From Cafeteria roenbergensis (Eukaryota > Sar > Bigyra > Bicosoecida > Cafeteriaceae), in assembly GCA_008330645.1 (NCBI GenBank), contig VLTN01000082.1:1-64000 (forward strand): 64,000 bases of DNA. Direction: 5' to 3'. Under the pieces are notes generated by a model that saw only the letters and a list, made by a program, of their open reading frames with translations, had not been told where the DNA came from and ran no database searches. Position numbers and translations under genes: made by a program. This document shows positions 52,665-63,600 of this stretch, in pieces. The stretch's first letter is position 1. Every line of letters begins with the position of its first letter.

Positions 52665-54632
52665 ATGCCGCTTCTCAGCACCCTTGGGAATGCGCTGGCG
52701 CGCACCGTTGAGATGGACTTCGTCTTCGGTCTGACGGCCCTGGCCGCCCTGAGCCTTGTGGTCTGGTTCTGGGTCATGTCGTCATTCCCCGCCGTGAGAG
52801 CCCCAGGGCGCCGTGTGATTATCGCGCGCAGGCGATTTGCGCACGCATGCCAAGCAGGCGGGAGAGTGGCCGCACCATTGCTCGCCTCCGCGGCGACTGG
52901 CCTTCAGCTTTTGCAGCTATCCCGCCACGCGCCGGTCTGAGAGAAGCAAGGCTATGCCACGAGCTCGCTTGCCGCGCGACGGAGCGTAGCCCATGTCGGC
53001 GCACTGCCGCTGGCGTCGCTGGGGCCATGCGCGCGCCGGGTGGGGCCGGCCGGCGGAGCGCCACTCGCCACCGCGCGCCTGCCCGTCATCGCCTCGCGAC
53101 GCACCCGCGCCCCCGGCAGCCTTGCCTCTGGCCTCTGCAACTTCGTTTGCACCGCTTCCGCTTCTCGCTGCTGGCGCCCTTGCGACGCCGCAGCCGCTCG
53201 AGTCTGAGGGCCTCGCCGACGCCGCCGAGGACGAGGCCGCGGCCATCGCGGACGGCCCGCGGTCCGACCCGGTGGTGCGCCGCACACAGAGGGTGCGGGC
53301 AGGGCAGGCGGCCGCCCGGCAGCACGACGCCTCGCTTGCCCGCGCTGACGACGCGGCAGCGGTGCTGCCCGTTGTCCGGCGGCTGCTGGTGCGCACGGGG
53401 GCGGGTCCCATGCGCGTCACGGTGAGCGGCAGCATGCCGAGCGAGGCGCCCTTCTGCCTGCTGACGGTGTCCAACCCAGGCGCCGACACGCACGCCTGCT
53501 ACGGCCCCTTCCTGGCCAGCGCCGCGGCCGCCATCCCCGCGCTGCGCCGCGCGGCAGTGGTCTCCATCGACCTGCCGGGCCAGGAGTCGCACGCCGAGGA
53601 GTTCGAGCCGGAGGGCGGGCTCGAGCGCGCGCCCTTGCCGGACGCGCCCCCGCTGGTGTCCTTCTCCTCGCTGGCGGAGGCGGTGGTGGACTGCTGCGCC
53701 GCCGTGCGGGTGGGGGAGGCGGTGGGGCTGGGTGCCGGCGCGGGCGCGTGGCTGCTGCTCGCCGCGCAGGCGCGCCGCCCGGCGCTGCTGCGGGCGTTTG
53801 TGGCTTGCGGGATCACGGCCGTGGCGCCGCGGCTGGGCGAGGCGTCCACCCTGGCGGCGCTCGCGTGGTGGCTCTCCTCGCCCGCGGGCTGGACGCCGTG
53901 GTCGCGGCGCCTGGTGGCGGGCGGCCTCATGTCCACCACGGCGGCGCGCGGCGAGCTTGGACGGCGTGTGCGCGAGGGGACGCGCGACTGGAACCCCAAG
54001 TGGGTGGCGGCGCTGCTCGCCGGGTGGTCCGCCCGGCCGGCGCTGCTGGACTCCACGCTGGAGGCAGCGGTGCTGGGCTGCGAGAGCGTCGGCCACGGGC
54101 GCAAGGGCAGGGGCGGCGCCAGCGCGCTGTCGGCCGTGGTGCTGATGCAGCCGGCGGTCCCAGGAATCGGCATCCCGCTCTGTGACGTGAGTGCGAGACG
54201 GCGCCAACATGGCGGGCTGTGGCGCGCGGCGGGGCAGGCACAGGGAGTCGCTCTGGCCGGCCAGGTGGGGCGCGCAGGTCAATGGCACGGCATCGTGGCG
54301 GGCACGCGCGTCGAAGCCTGGCCCGACCCGCGCTGGCTTGGTGTGCGCTGGCAGCGCCTGGCCCGTCTTGTTCCACGCCCGCTGACCGCCGCCCGCCGCC
54401 CGCCGCCCGCCGCCCGCCGCCCGCGTGCCGCTCGCAGGGGTCTCCGCCGCCGTCGGACACGGACGCGCTTGCGCCTCGGCTCAGCAAGCTCTTCGGCGAC
54501 AAGGGCCTGGGGGGCGCCTGCAGCCACATGGACGCGCCGGGCGGCCCGCTCTCTGCGAGCGAGGTTCCGCACCGCACGATCCGGCCGCTCAAGTGCCTCC
54601 TCCTAGGGTTCGGCATCGCGGTGGACGACTAG
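52665..54632 (+). CDS. NDRG-family protein with N-terminal membrane anchor
   Basis: Three phase-0 exons, 52665-52793, 53194-54186 and 54438-54632, with GTGAGA/GTGAGT donors and GCCGCAG/CTCGCAG acceptors, give 438 residues. Exon 1 is a separate membrane-anchor cassette (FGLTALAALSLVVWFWVM). Exon 2 has the NDRG alpha/beta-hydrolase fold: TVSNPGADTHACYGPF, VVSIDLPGQESHAEEF, VGLGAGAGAWLLLAAQARRP, and WTPWSRRLVAGGLM (compare GVGAGAYIL and WMDWAAHKL in animal NDRGs). The catalytic Ser of hydrolases is replaced by the Gly/Ala elbow, as in the family, so no enzyme activity is expected. NDRGs act in stress response and vesicle traffic. The anchor is unusual for the family. Confidence 0.75.
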
Positions 54633-54885
54633 CCTGCGGCAGCCGCATGCGAGCGGGCGGCCTTGTGATCGGACCATTGACCCGCCAGGACCTCGGTGCT
54701 GGGAGGCTGCCGTGCCGCTTGGCAGGCTTACAGCGCGCGCGCGCGCGCCTGAGGGTGTTTGTGGCCGGAGCGTTCGAATGCACGGGTCAGTTCGCAAGCC
54801 AACACAAGACTGGTCCGCGGCCGCTCACACGGTGGCACGGCGCAATAATACACGCAGTCTGCGGGTCCGGCACTGGGCGCAGGCT
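54633..54885. other. Convergent 3' gap
   Basis: 253 bp between two gene ends with a short CGCGCGCGCGCG run near 54732. Nothing else seen. Confidence 0.45.
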
Positions 54886-57800
54886 TCACGCCTTGCCGCC
54901 CGCCTCCGCAGCAGTTGGGGCGGCGGCAGCGCCAGAGGGCGGCCTCTGCTTCCGGAGCCCTGCAATGGACTTGGACCGGCCTCCTTTGACACGCGCCGCC
55001 GCCCCGCCCCACATCAGCCGGTCCGCCACGGGGGCCTTGCCCTCCCCGCGGCGAGGCCCGATCCGCCCCCGCACCGTGCTGACGTCGGCCTTGGAGGCTT
55101 GGGCCAGCGCCGACCCGTGCTGCCGCTTCCGCACGGAGCGGTGCCGGCAGCAGCTATCCGCGACGTCCAGCGAGCCCTCCACGCACCGGCCGCCGCAGCA
55201 CCGCGCCGCCACCTTGACGGAGAGCGCACCGCACATGGTGGCCAGCATGAGGAAGAGGCAGAAGCCCACGGCTGCCACCAGCAGCGCCACCAGCAGCGAC
55301 TCCCGCGCCCCGAACGCGTCCTCCGTCACGAGCCCCTCCGTCAGGTCCTTGTCCAGCCGCCAGAACACCGTGCTGGCGAAGATGGCGGCCAGCGATGCCC
55401 CCAGAGACACAGCCTCCAGCGCGTTCAGCCCGTAGAGCGCGTACGGCTTCACGTGCATGTGCAGCACCAGCGACAGCGCGAGCACCACCGACGCCGCAAA
55501 CGCCTGCACGAACGGTCCCCGGATGAGCGACGCGCAGAGCGCGATGGCCACCTTGCGGGTCAGAACCACCGCCTCCCACCAGTACAGCCCGTGCCGGGTG
55601 CCGTCGTATGCGAAGCTGAACCTGGTGAAGAACGAGTGGCTGCGCAGCAGCTCTGCCAGCCGCTCCCCGGAGAGCTTGCCGCTGGCGCGCAGCGCCTCGG
55701 TCTGCTCGTCCGACGGCGGGTAGAGCCGGTGGCGGTTTCGGCACAGCAGGACGACAAAGGCGACCGGGATGCCGAGCGCGTAGGCGAGCATGGCAACTGC
55801 CGCCACCAGCTGCGCGAGGTCCAGGGAGGGCGTCCCGACCGCGACGGTGAGGTCGGCCTGCAGGCGGATGCTGCCTTGGATGGGGAACGGGTACGCGACG
55901 AAGGCGTCGACTAGGGCCCTGAATACCCGCGAATACACCAGAAATACCAGCACGACCGAGGCCGCTACCCACAGGTCCGAGTACCGCTGGCACGCGCTCT
56001 CAGAGGGCGCGCCGGCCGCCGCCTCCGCCTCGGGGCCGGCCCCCGGTGCAGGCCCGCCGAGCGCCTCCGTGGCCGTGGGCGAGCCGTCGGCGGCCCCGCC
56101 CTGGGCCGGGCTGCCGCTGCCGCCGCTGCTGCCACTGCCGCGCCCAGAGCCTTGGGTGTGCCCCTTCCCCAGGAGCAGTGGGTTCATCGTCGGGGCGACG
56201 TCCTTGCCCTCCGGCCGGTCCAGCAGGGCCAGTGGCGCCTCCGCGTCCCCGCCGTCGCTCCCATGCCTGCCCTCAGAGCCCGCCGTGCTGGAGCCCTGCA
56301 GAGCGGGGCGGCCCGAGCCCTGCGCCCGCTTGGTCGATCGCCCGCGGCCTTTGCACCCGCCGCAGGGCTGGCAGCAGCCAAACACCACCACGGCCGATGC
56401 CAGCAGCATCAGGAACGGCAGAGCCGAATACAGGTAGAGCTTCTCGACGAAGCCCAGCCCCAGCGCGCACTGGACGGGGTACAGCTCGAGCGAGAAGCCG
56501 TCGCCGGCAGCGCTGACAACCTGCCCCGCGCCGGCCAGCGCCTTGGGCGCGCGAGTGCGCAGGTCCGTGACCACGGACAGGACCTGGAGGAAGGAGAGCA
56601 GGATACGCTGCGCGCCCGAGGACGTGGTCCGGAGACGGGTCCTGGTCACGCGGCGGCTGATCCACCACGTGTAGAAGGCGACGACGCCGATGACGGTGCT
56701 TGCGAAGATTGCCCAGTTCTCCCACGGCTCGTCGAAGCACCGCCCGCAGCTGCCGAACCCGGCCGACGCCCACCCCTCCGCGCACACGCTGCACAGCGGC
56801 CCGCCGTGCCCCTCCGCGCACGCTGACTGCTGCCGCCGCCAGGAGGACGCCTCGGCGGCGGAGCGGTACGGCTCCACGCGGGCGGCGGCGCCCTCGCCGG
56901 CGGCGTCGGATCCTGCCAGCGGAAGGATCAGCGACGCTGCGGCGGGCTGGCCCATGCTGGCGCTGAGCAGAGCGCGAGCGACGGCGAGCGACGCGGTCGC
57001 GTTGAGCAACACCCCCTCTGGCCACAGCACGCCGCTGAACACGTCCCGCGACGCCGACGACGACGCCGACGACGGCGATGAAAACAGACCCAGCGCCCTC
57101 CGGCCGGGCCCATCCACGGGCTCAGGCCCACGGCGCCCCGTGCTGTTCCCGGCGGGAGCACTCTGCGGCAGAGCCACGTCGAAGAACCTCAGCCGCTGCT
57201 GCGAGCTCTGCTGGGCTGCCGTCCGGACCCATGCTCCCTCCCGGCCCAGCCGCCGGCCGCTGCCGCCGCCGCCGCCGCCCCCGGCGCTGCCGCTGTCCCC
57301 GCTGTCGTGTATCGCGGCTCCGCCGCCGGCCGCCAGCGCGAGACGCTTCACTGCCGCGGCCAGCAGCTGCGACGGCAGCGCATCGCACTCTGCCGCTTGA
57401 GAGGCCACCGTCGACGCGTCGGACCCGTTGGCGCCCTGCAGCTCTGCCAGCAGAGCCTCGGGCGTGAGGAGCACGGTGGGAGAGGCGTCCCAGTGGAAGC
57501 TGTCCAGCGGCCGCAGCGTGCTGACGGACGGGGCCAGAACCACTGCCGCGCCGGTGGCGCGGGCCACCTCCACGGCCCGCGAAGGCACCGTCGTGGAGGG
57601 CGATCGCCCAACGGCGCAGAGCCGGTGGATCGAGCACGCTGACTCCACCGGACACATGTGGAAGGTGATGCCGCCGCGGCTGGCCACGACCTCGTCCGGG
57701 GCAGAGCCAGCCGCCGGCGCGGAGAGAGTGTCGCTCTCCTCCCACCACACGCCCTCGGAGCGCAGGGAGAGCCGGCCGTCGCCGCAGCCGCTGCCTCCGG

Positions 57801-60426
57801 CACCCACGTACCGGGGAGGGCAGGACAGGCACCCGACGCCCAGATCGGCGCCCCCCGTCGAGAACGACCCGGACGCGCACCGCGAGCATGCGGCAGAGCT
57901 CGCGCTGCTCTGCACAGATCCTTCCGGGCACGCCGAGCAAACCAGCCGTGAACCGATCCCAGTGCGGCCGGATGCGACGGCGGTCTCTAGCGCAGACGCG
58001 ACGGCGCTGGCACCTGGCCAGGCCGCCGCGGGGCTGCTTGCGGCGGCGACGGCGTCGCTCGGGGCGGCCGCGGCGAGGGCGGCGCACTGCCGCTCCGCCG
58101 TCACCGTGGGAGACGTCGACTCTGCCAGAGTGGCGGAGCCCGTTGCCGAGACCGCAGACTGCGACGATGACGAGGAGGACGAGGACGAGGACGACGAGGA
58201 GGACGAGGACGAGGCCGGCAACGGCAGCCAGTCGAGACCTGTCTCCGAGCCGTCGGTCGCTGCGGCATCATCGCCACTCGCGGTGCTGTCAGCCGCAAAG
58301 GCGGAGGATACGGAGAGCGCGGCTGCCGCAGCGCCGGTGACGGCGCCGTGCCCGGCCGCGCAGGCGCAGCCCACGCCGGACTGGTGAAGGGCCATGCCCC
58401 TGCGGCAGCACTGGGGAGACAGCACGCGAATCCGCAGCGACGCCGGCGACGTCAGCGGCGACCGCAGCACGTATGTGCCGTTGCTGTAGGGAGTCAGCCA
58501 CAGCAGGAAGCGGCCCGCCCCCGCGGCAGTGACGGTCACGGCGGCGCCACCGGCGGGCGCCGCCCCTGCCGCGGCAAGCTGCACTGCGCGCGCCGGGGCC
58601 GAGACCACCGTCACCCCAAGCGACAGGACGTCGGCGCCGCACCCGCGAGCGACCCCAAAGGCGTCTCTCAGCTCCAGCATGCCCACCGGCAGAGCCACGC
58701 CGTCTCCGGCCGCGACCACTGTGGCGGCCATGCCGGAGCCAGCGGCGAGGCGGTCGCCGGACGCGCCCGCCACCGCGACCAGCCTGGAGGCGACCCCGGA
58801 GCCGTCGAGCGCCATCCCCAGCAAGCCAGCCGCCTGGTCGCCCACGCGAATGGCCTCGTCCGCGGCGGCGGTCGCGCCGCACGCCCCCCCCGCTGCGTCC
58901 GCGTCCGCCGACACCACGGCCGCAAGCGGCGACCTGGCCACCTCCACGGCGCCCACGCGCGGCGCCATGCTGGCCCGCACAAGGCGCGCCTCTCCCCACG
59001 GCATCCACACCACGAGGCTGGCCCAGAGCTCGCTGGGGGCCGCAGACGTCGCCGTCCCGGTCCCTTCCGCCGCCGCTGCCGCCTCCAGCGCGCCGGGAGT
59101 GGAACGGTCGTAGCGCAGCGCGACCGTCACGGTTGCAGTTGCTCCAGCTTCGAGGTCGACGGATCCTTCCGGCGAAGCAGAACTTGCCAGGGACGCTGAG
59201 AGGCCGCTCCCCGGCAGAGCCGACGCGAGCGACGTCCGCGGCGTTTCGAGCGACGCCACCGCCAGCGACGCGTTGAAGCCGCCAGACGAGGCCGCAGGGA
59301 CAGCCTCCGCGAAGGATCCAGGTGTTGCGCTCGACGACACTGCGAGCCACGTGGCGGCGGCGCCGTCGCCGAGCGCTGCCGCGGCTGCGTCGTGCGCGGC
59401 CGCCGCCTGGGAGGCCGTCCACCCTGCCGCCTCAAGGCCCTTCACGGCCGGCGGCAGCCCCAGAAGGGCCCTCACCGCGGCCGCCGCCGCGTTCTCGGAG
59501 GCGAACCGCTGGCCGAAGCGGAAGAACCGAACCCCTGCGCTGGCGTCCGTGCGGAGGCTGGTGATCTCCAGGCTGGCAGTCGCGGAGCCGCTCGGGGTGA
59601 GAGTCGCGCTGAGCGACTCCGGGCACACGGAGGCGTGGGACGACAGCGTGACCACCGTGGCGGAGCTGTTGTCCGCCAGTCGCCACGGAAGCGCCGAAAC
59701 GCCAGCGGACGGCACGAAGACGAGGGAACGCGCATCGGAAGCGTTGCCGGCCGCAAGCGCGGCGGCCTCCTGCTCCGGGACGGTGCTGTCGTCCGGTCCG
59801 TCGCTGGGCGGGGCGGCCCTGCCGTCAAAGCAGCCGGCGGCAACGAGCGCGTCCGCCTCTGCCTGCGACACGGCCGACGCCCAGGCCCCAACGCTGGCGC
59901 CCAGGCGGCCGGAGTGGCCCGGTGCGGCCGTAATCAGCGCGATGGAGCGGTGCGGGGCAGTGCCGTCGGCGGCCGCGGCCTCAACGCCGCAGGACGCTGG
60001 GAGGGCCGCCAGAAGCTGCGCGCCGTCCCACAGCGCAGCCGACGGGCTGGAGGCGCCGGCGGGGGGCTGGGCCCGTGCCCACCAGGCAACGAGGCCGCCG
60101 CCGGGTCGCGTGGCGGCGATGGTGGCGTCGGAGCTGCCCGGGCTGTCCGGGCGCAATGTGACATCAAAGCGCGCGGGCGATAGCGCTGCCGCCGGGCCAG
60201 GCTGAGCCGCGGCGGCCAGGCCGCGCCCGCCCCCCTGCAGCGGGTGGCCGTCCGCGGCGAACGAGCGGGCCGGCGCCAGGTGGGCGTGCAAATGCGACCA
60301 CAAGCGCGGCTCCTGCCCGCACGAGGATGCGGCCGAAGGACGAGGCGGCGCGCGGCCCAGCGCGGCGGCGGTCGCGGCGTGGACTGCCGCAGCGACCACC
60401 AGGGCCCACGCAAGCAGGGCAGCCAT
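54886..60426 (-). CDS. Large receptor-like polytopic membrane protein with cysteine-rich (GCC2/GCC3-type) region
   Basis: 1846 residues from the ATG at 60426, one exon. A signal peptide (MAALLAWALVVAAAVHAATA) is followed by about 730 extracellular residues with beta-rich segments, probably filamin/Ig-like (one ends FLLWLTPYSNGTYVLRSPL). A run of about 17 Ser lies near 740. A Cys-rich GCC2/GCC3 ephrin-receptor-like repeat spans about 827-880 (CSACPEGSVQ, CSRCASGSFS, CLSCPPRYVG), and a further Cys cluster lies near 1200-1235 (GGPLCSVCAEGW). The C-terminal 600 residues hold about eight membrane segments with a long Gly/Ser cytosolic loop. Such proteins are common in stramenopiles and other protists and are of unknown ligand. 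It could be a sensor or adhesion protein. Confidence 0.75.
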   Translation of the reverse strand: MAALLAWALVVAAAVHAATAAALGRAPPRPSAASSCGQEPRLWSHLHAHLAPARSFAADGHPLQGGGRGLAAAAQPGPAAALSPARFDVTLRPDSPGSSDATIAATRPGGGLVAWWARAQPPAGASSPSAALWDGAQLLAALPASCGVEAAAADGTAPHRSIALITAAPGHSGRLGASVGAWASAVSQAEADALVAAGCFDGRAAPPSDGPDDSTVPEQEAAALAAGNASDARSLVFVPSAGVSALPWRLADNSSATVVTLSSHASVCPESLSATLTPSGSATASLEITSLRTDASAGVRFFRFGQRFASENAAAAAVRALLGLPPAVKGLEAAGWTASQAAAAHDAAAAALGDGAAATWLAVSSSATPGSFAEAVPAASSGGFNASLAVASLETPRTSLASALPGSGLSASLASSASPEGSVDLEAGATATVTVALRYDRSTPGALEAAAAAEGTGTATSAAPSELWASLVVWMPWGEARLVRASMAPRVGAVEVARSPLAAVVSADADAAGGACGATAAADEAIRVGDQAAGLLGMALDGSGVASRLVAVAGASGDRLAAGSGMAATVVAAGDGVALPVGMLELRDAFGVARGCGADVLSLGVTVVSAPARAVQLAAAGAAPAGGAAVTVTAAGAGRFLLWLTPYSNGTYVLRSPLTSPASLRIRVLSPQCCRRGMALHQSGVGCACAAGHGAVTGAAAAALSVSSAFAADSTASGDDAAATDGSETGLDWLPLPASSSSSSSSSSSSSSSSSQSAVSATGSATLAESTSPTVTAERQCAALAAAAPSDAVAAASSPAAAWPGASAVASALETAVASGRTGIGSRLVCSACPEGSVQSSASSAACSRCASGSFSTGGADLGVGCLSCPPRYVGAGGSGCGDGRLSLRSEGVWWEESDTLSAPAAGSAPDEVVASRGGITFHMCPVESACSIHRLCAVGRSPSTTVPSRAVEVARATGAAVVLAPSVSTLRPLDSFHWDASPTVLLTPEALLAELQGANGSDASTVASQAAECDALPSQLLAAAVKRLALAAGGGAAIHDSGDSGSAGGGGGGGSGRRLGREGAWVRTAAQQSSQQRLRFFDVALPQSAPAGNSTGRRGPEPVDGPGRRALGLFSSPSSASSSASRDVFSGVLWPEGVLLNATASLAVARALLSASMGQPAAASLILPLAGSDAAGEGAAARVEPYRSAAEASSWRRQQSACAEGHGGPLCSVCAEGWASAGFGSCGRCFDEPWENWAIFASTVIGVVAFYTWWISRRVTRTRLRTTSSGAQRILLSFLQVLSVVTDLRTRAPKALAGAGQVVSAAGDGFSLELYPVQCALGLGFVEKLYLYSALPFLMLLASAVVVFGCCQPCGGCKGRGRSTKRAQGSGRPALQGSSTAGSEGRHGSDGGDAEAPLALLDRPEGKDVAPTMNPLLLGKGHTQGSGRGSGSSGGSGSPAQGGAADGSPTATEALGGPAPGAGPEAEAAAGAPSESACQRYSDLWVAASVVLVFLVYSRVFRALVDAFVAYPFPIQGSIRLQADLTVAVGTPSLDLAQLVAAVAMLAYALGIPVAFVVLLCRNRHRLYPPSDEQTEALRASGKLSGERLAELLRSHSFFTRFSFAYDGTRHGLYWWEAVVLTRKVAIALCASLIRGPFVQAFAASVVLALSLVLHMHVKPYALYGLNALEAVSLGASLAAIFASTVFWRLDKDLTEGLVTEDAFGARESLLVALLVAAVGFCLFLMLATMCGALSVKVAARCCGGRCVEGSLDVADSCCRHRSVRKRQHGSALAQASKADVSTVRGRIGPRRGEGKAPVADRLMWGGAAARVKGGRSKSIAGLRKQRPPSGAAAAPTAAEAGGKA
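58146..58220. repeat. GAC/GAG-rich simple repeat coding a serine run
   Basis: Imperfect GAC/GAG/GAT triplets on the plus strand, read on the minus strand as TCG/TCC/TCA serine codons of the large membrane protein. It is the same coding solution as in the NTPase-nuclease gene. Confidence 0.85.
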
Positions 60427-60668
60427 GGAGCAACCCGACCGGTCCGCGGGGCGGCGCGAGGCCCTGCGACGGGCGTGCCGCGCGTGCGGACTGTGTTCTG
60501 CGCCATCGCTCACGGGTCGAGAATCGTCTGGTTGCCTTTGGCCAATGCTTGCGGCCAGGGCAACATTTGGCCGCGCGGGCGCAAATGGCTGCAGCCGCCC
60601 AGCCAGTCGGTTGGTTTTTGGTTTCCGGGCGGCGCGGCCGCGGCACTGGAGTCCGTCCGACGAGGGCC
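60427..60668. promoter_or_regulatory. Divergent promoter, receptor-like / two-span membrane protein
   Basis: 242 bp between ATGs of two divergent membrane-protein genes. GTTGGTTTTTGGTTTCCGGG near 60609 is an AT/T-richer stretch just before the plus-strand start. Confidence 0.4.
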
Positions 60669-63600
60669 ATGGTGAGGCCGGGCCGCGCGCCCGCCGCCGG
60701 CCGCTGCTGGGCCAGCCCCTCGGCGACAGCGCTCGCAAGGGGCACGACCTGCAGGCGAGCCATGGCTGGTCGTGCATCAGGATGGTCAAACGTGCATGCT
60801 TTTCACGGTTGGGCGCGCTTTGCAACGCGCGCTCCCGACCCGCCGCCTCCCGCGCTGCGCCCGCTCGGCTGTGACGCTGCCCTCTACTGCAGGCTTCGAA
60901 GCGGGGCTATGCTTTCCAGGTCCGGCGCGTGTTCCGAGTGTTCTGCCTCATCCTGACGCTCGCGCTCGTTGCCGGCCTGTGGATCGGCATCGCCACTGTG
61001 CTCGGGCGCGCAACCATCTCCGAGCGGTATGACCCAAGCAACGAGCTGGCCGTGCGCGTCAAGGGCTGCGACGTGCGCGTGGAGCGCGGCACCGCCAACA
61101 CGGTGTCGCTGAACCGCTGGCGCGGAAGCGGAATGAGCCAGAGGTGAGACTTGTCGGCGCGCCGCCCCATCCAAGCCGCGCGCAGCGGTGCCAGCTGCCA
61201 CAGGAGAAGAGTGTGCCATGTGGCGGCACGCGGGAGCAAGGGGCAAGAAGCCCAGAGTCGCCGGTTCCAGCAGGGAGCGGTTGCGGGCCGCGCGCGACTG
61301 GATGCAACTGCCCCAGCACCCAGTCCTCGCCCCAGCCCACCCAGGCGCGCAACGCGGCCTCGCGCTGCAGACGGTGGGCCCTCCCACTCTGGGTTGCGAG
61401 GGTGGAGTGGAAGGCCGCGGGGGAGGAGCGTTTCGGCTTCTTGCCCGTGCCCGCAGCTGCGCCGGCCTGCCCAACGCTGCGAGGGTTGCTGCGTGCTATG
61501 ATGCTGCCTGGAGCACGGCGACGCCCATTTGTGTCAGCTGCACCCCCGTGCCGGCGCTCGACCTGCCCGCAGGCTGCACTACGCCACGTCCGGCACTGTC
61601 ATCCACCAGCTCGACGCGCTCAACGTGGGGGGCTGCGACGGCGTGTTCGGAATGGAGTGCGCGCGCATCTGCCTCGTCACCGTGTCGGTGGACCCGGACG
61701 ATCCCCCGGTCCGCATCGACGTGCGCCAGCTGGCCGACGACGACAACACCAACCACGTGCGATTCACCGTCCTGCCGGGAGTCAAGGCTGACACGATCTG
61801 GCTGGCCGGATCGCGGCTGGAGGTGAGCGCCGAGGGGACTGAGACGTCCTCGCTCGTGGTCCGCGGCGGCCGTGGCGACGTGTATGCCGTCGACAACACG
61901 TTTTCCTACGCCGACTTGCGCTCGCCCAACGGCGCGGTGTACCTGCTGGAGACGAAGCCCCCAGCGGAGGCGTCCGACCGCCGCAACATGAGCGTGCGGT
62001 TTCGCTCCAACGCCAAGGACGTCTGCTTTGCGTCCCAGGGCTCTGCCGACTTCATCCCGGACACAGTCAGCCAGGGCAGCGTGTGGTCCGGCAGCAACGA
62101 CGGCAGCTGGGGCAGCCTGTGCGAGCCGCTTAACCCTAACTTTTACTTTCCCCGAACCAGGGACACGTTCGACCGCGACAAGGACGGCTTCGTGACCACG
62201 GAGGAGTTTGACGAGGGGGTGGAGGCCCTGGACCGCTGCTGCGGGTCCGGCTGCCCCTACAGGTCCTTCTGCGGGTCGGTGTCCAACCAGCTCTTTGCGC
62301 CCCGCCCCGCCGCGGCTGGCACCTCTGGCTCCGCCTGCTGCAGCCGCACCGGCGTCGTGGAGACGTTTGACTTTGTGAACCGGCTGCGGGAGCTGAACGA
62401 CACCTCCTTCATCCCGCTCTGCCAGCGCAACATCGAGGTGAGAGACGCCGCGGTGCCCGCTCCGGCCGGGGCCGGCGCTTCATCGGTCACCGCGTCGCTC
62501 TGGGCCGACGATGGCCACGTCCGCGTCCACCGGGTCACGGAGGCGGATCCAGCGTCGTCGACAGACTCCAACAGCAGCTTCACGGGGGCGACGACGTCGG
62601 ACCCAGCGGCGGGGCTGGCGTTCTGGGCTCCGAACGGGGGAATCCCCGGCCTAAAGATGCACCGAAGCGACGCAGAGGAGCTCATCGCCGACATCCGCGA
62701 CGTGTATGGCCCGACGTCGGCCACGGGCGACGTCTTCGTGACGATCGACGTCGTGGGCGCGCCCGGCGTCCCCGGGGGTCGCTGGGTTTGGACCACCCGC
62801 CCCATCTTCCTGTACCTGCAGCCCTCCCTGCTGCAGTTCCTCTCGGGAGGCCTGCTCAACCCGCCGCTGCGCACCTACCGCGTGCACATGGCCACCAGCC
62901 AGTGCGACGCAGCGGCAACCACGGGGGCGGGCGGCGCGTTCCGGCCCGGCAAACCGCTCAGCGACGTCGACCACGCGGACCTGGCTGCTCGGCGCGCGGC
63001 CGTGTTCCAGCAGCTGCGCACGGCGCTCACCCCGCGCTTCCAGCTCGAGATGCGGGGCGTGCTGGTGGAGGTGGGCGAGAACCACCAACCGCTCCCCGAC
63101 GCGCCGCACCTCACAGCCTACGCTCAGCGCACCGACGGCAGCATCGTCTCGGCGCCGTTCCAGACATCCAACGACGAGAGCACCACCGCGGCCGTGCTGC
63201 TCTCCGTCGGCATGGCGCTGCTCGTGGCCCTCGCCCTCACCGGGTTTCTCATGGTGTACATGCGCTCCGCCCTCAAGAGCCGGTACAGCCGCGAGCGGGT
63301 CAGGGCCAAGCTGCTCGCAGTTCGGGCCGAGGCTGCCAGGTCCCGGCAGGACAAGGACACGGCGGACAAGCTCGAGGCCGAGCCCCACGCCGCAGCCGGG
63401 GCGGCCGGGGCTGCTGCCGGCAGCCCGACGGGCTCTGCCGCCGTGGCCAGCGGCGGCGGCGGCGCCGCCGCCGCCTCTGGGAAGGCCTCCGCCGGCGCCG
63501 ATGGGGCCAGCGGGGCCTCCGCCCACACGCAGACGCAGCCGCTGCTCGCGGGGCAGTCGTCTCCGCCGCCTGCGCCGGGCGCGGTCCCCGGGGCTGCCCG

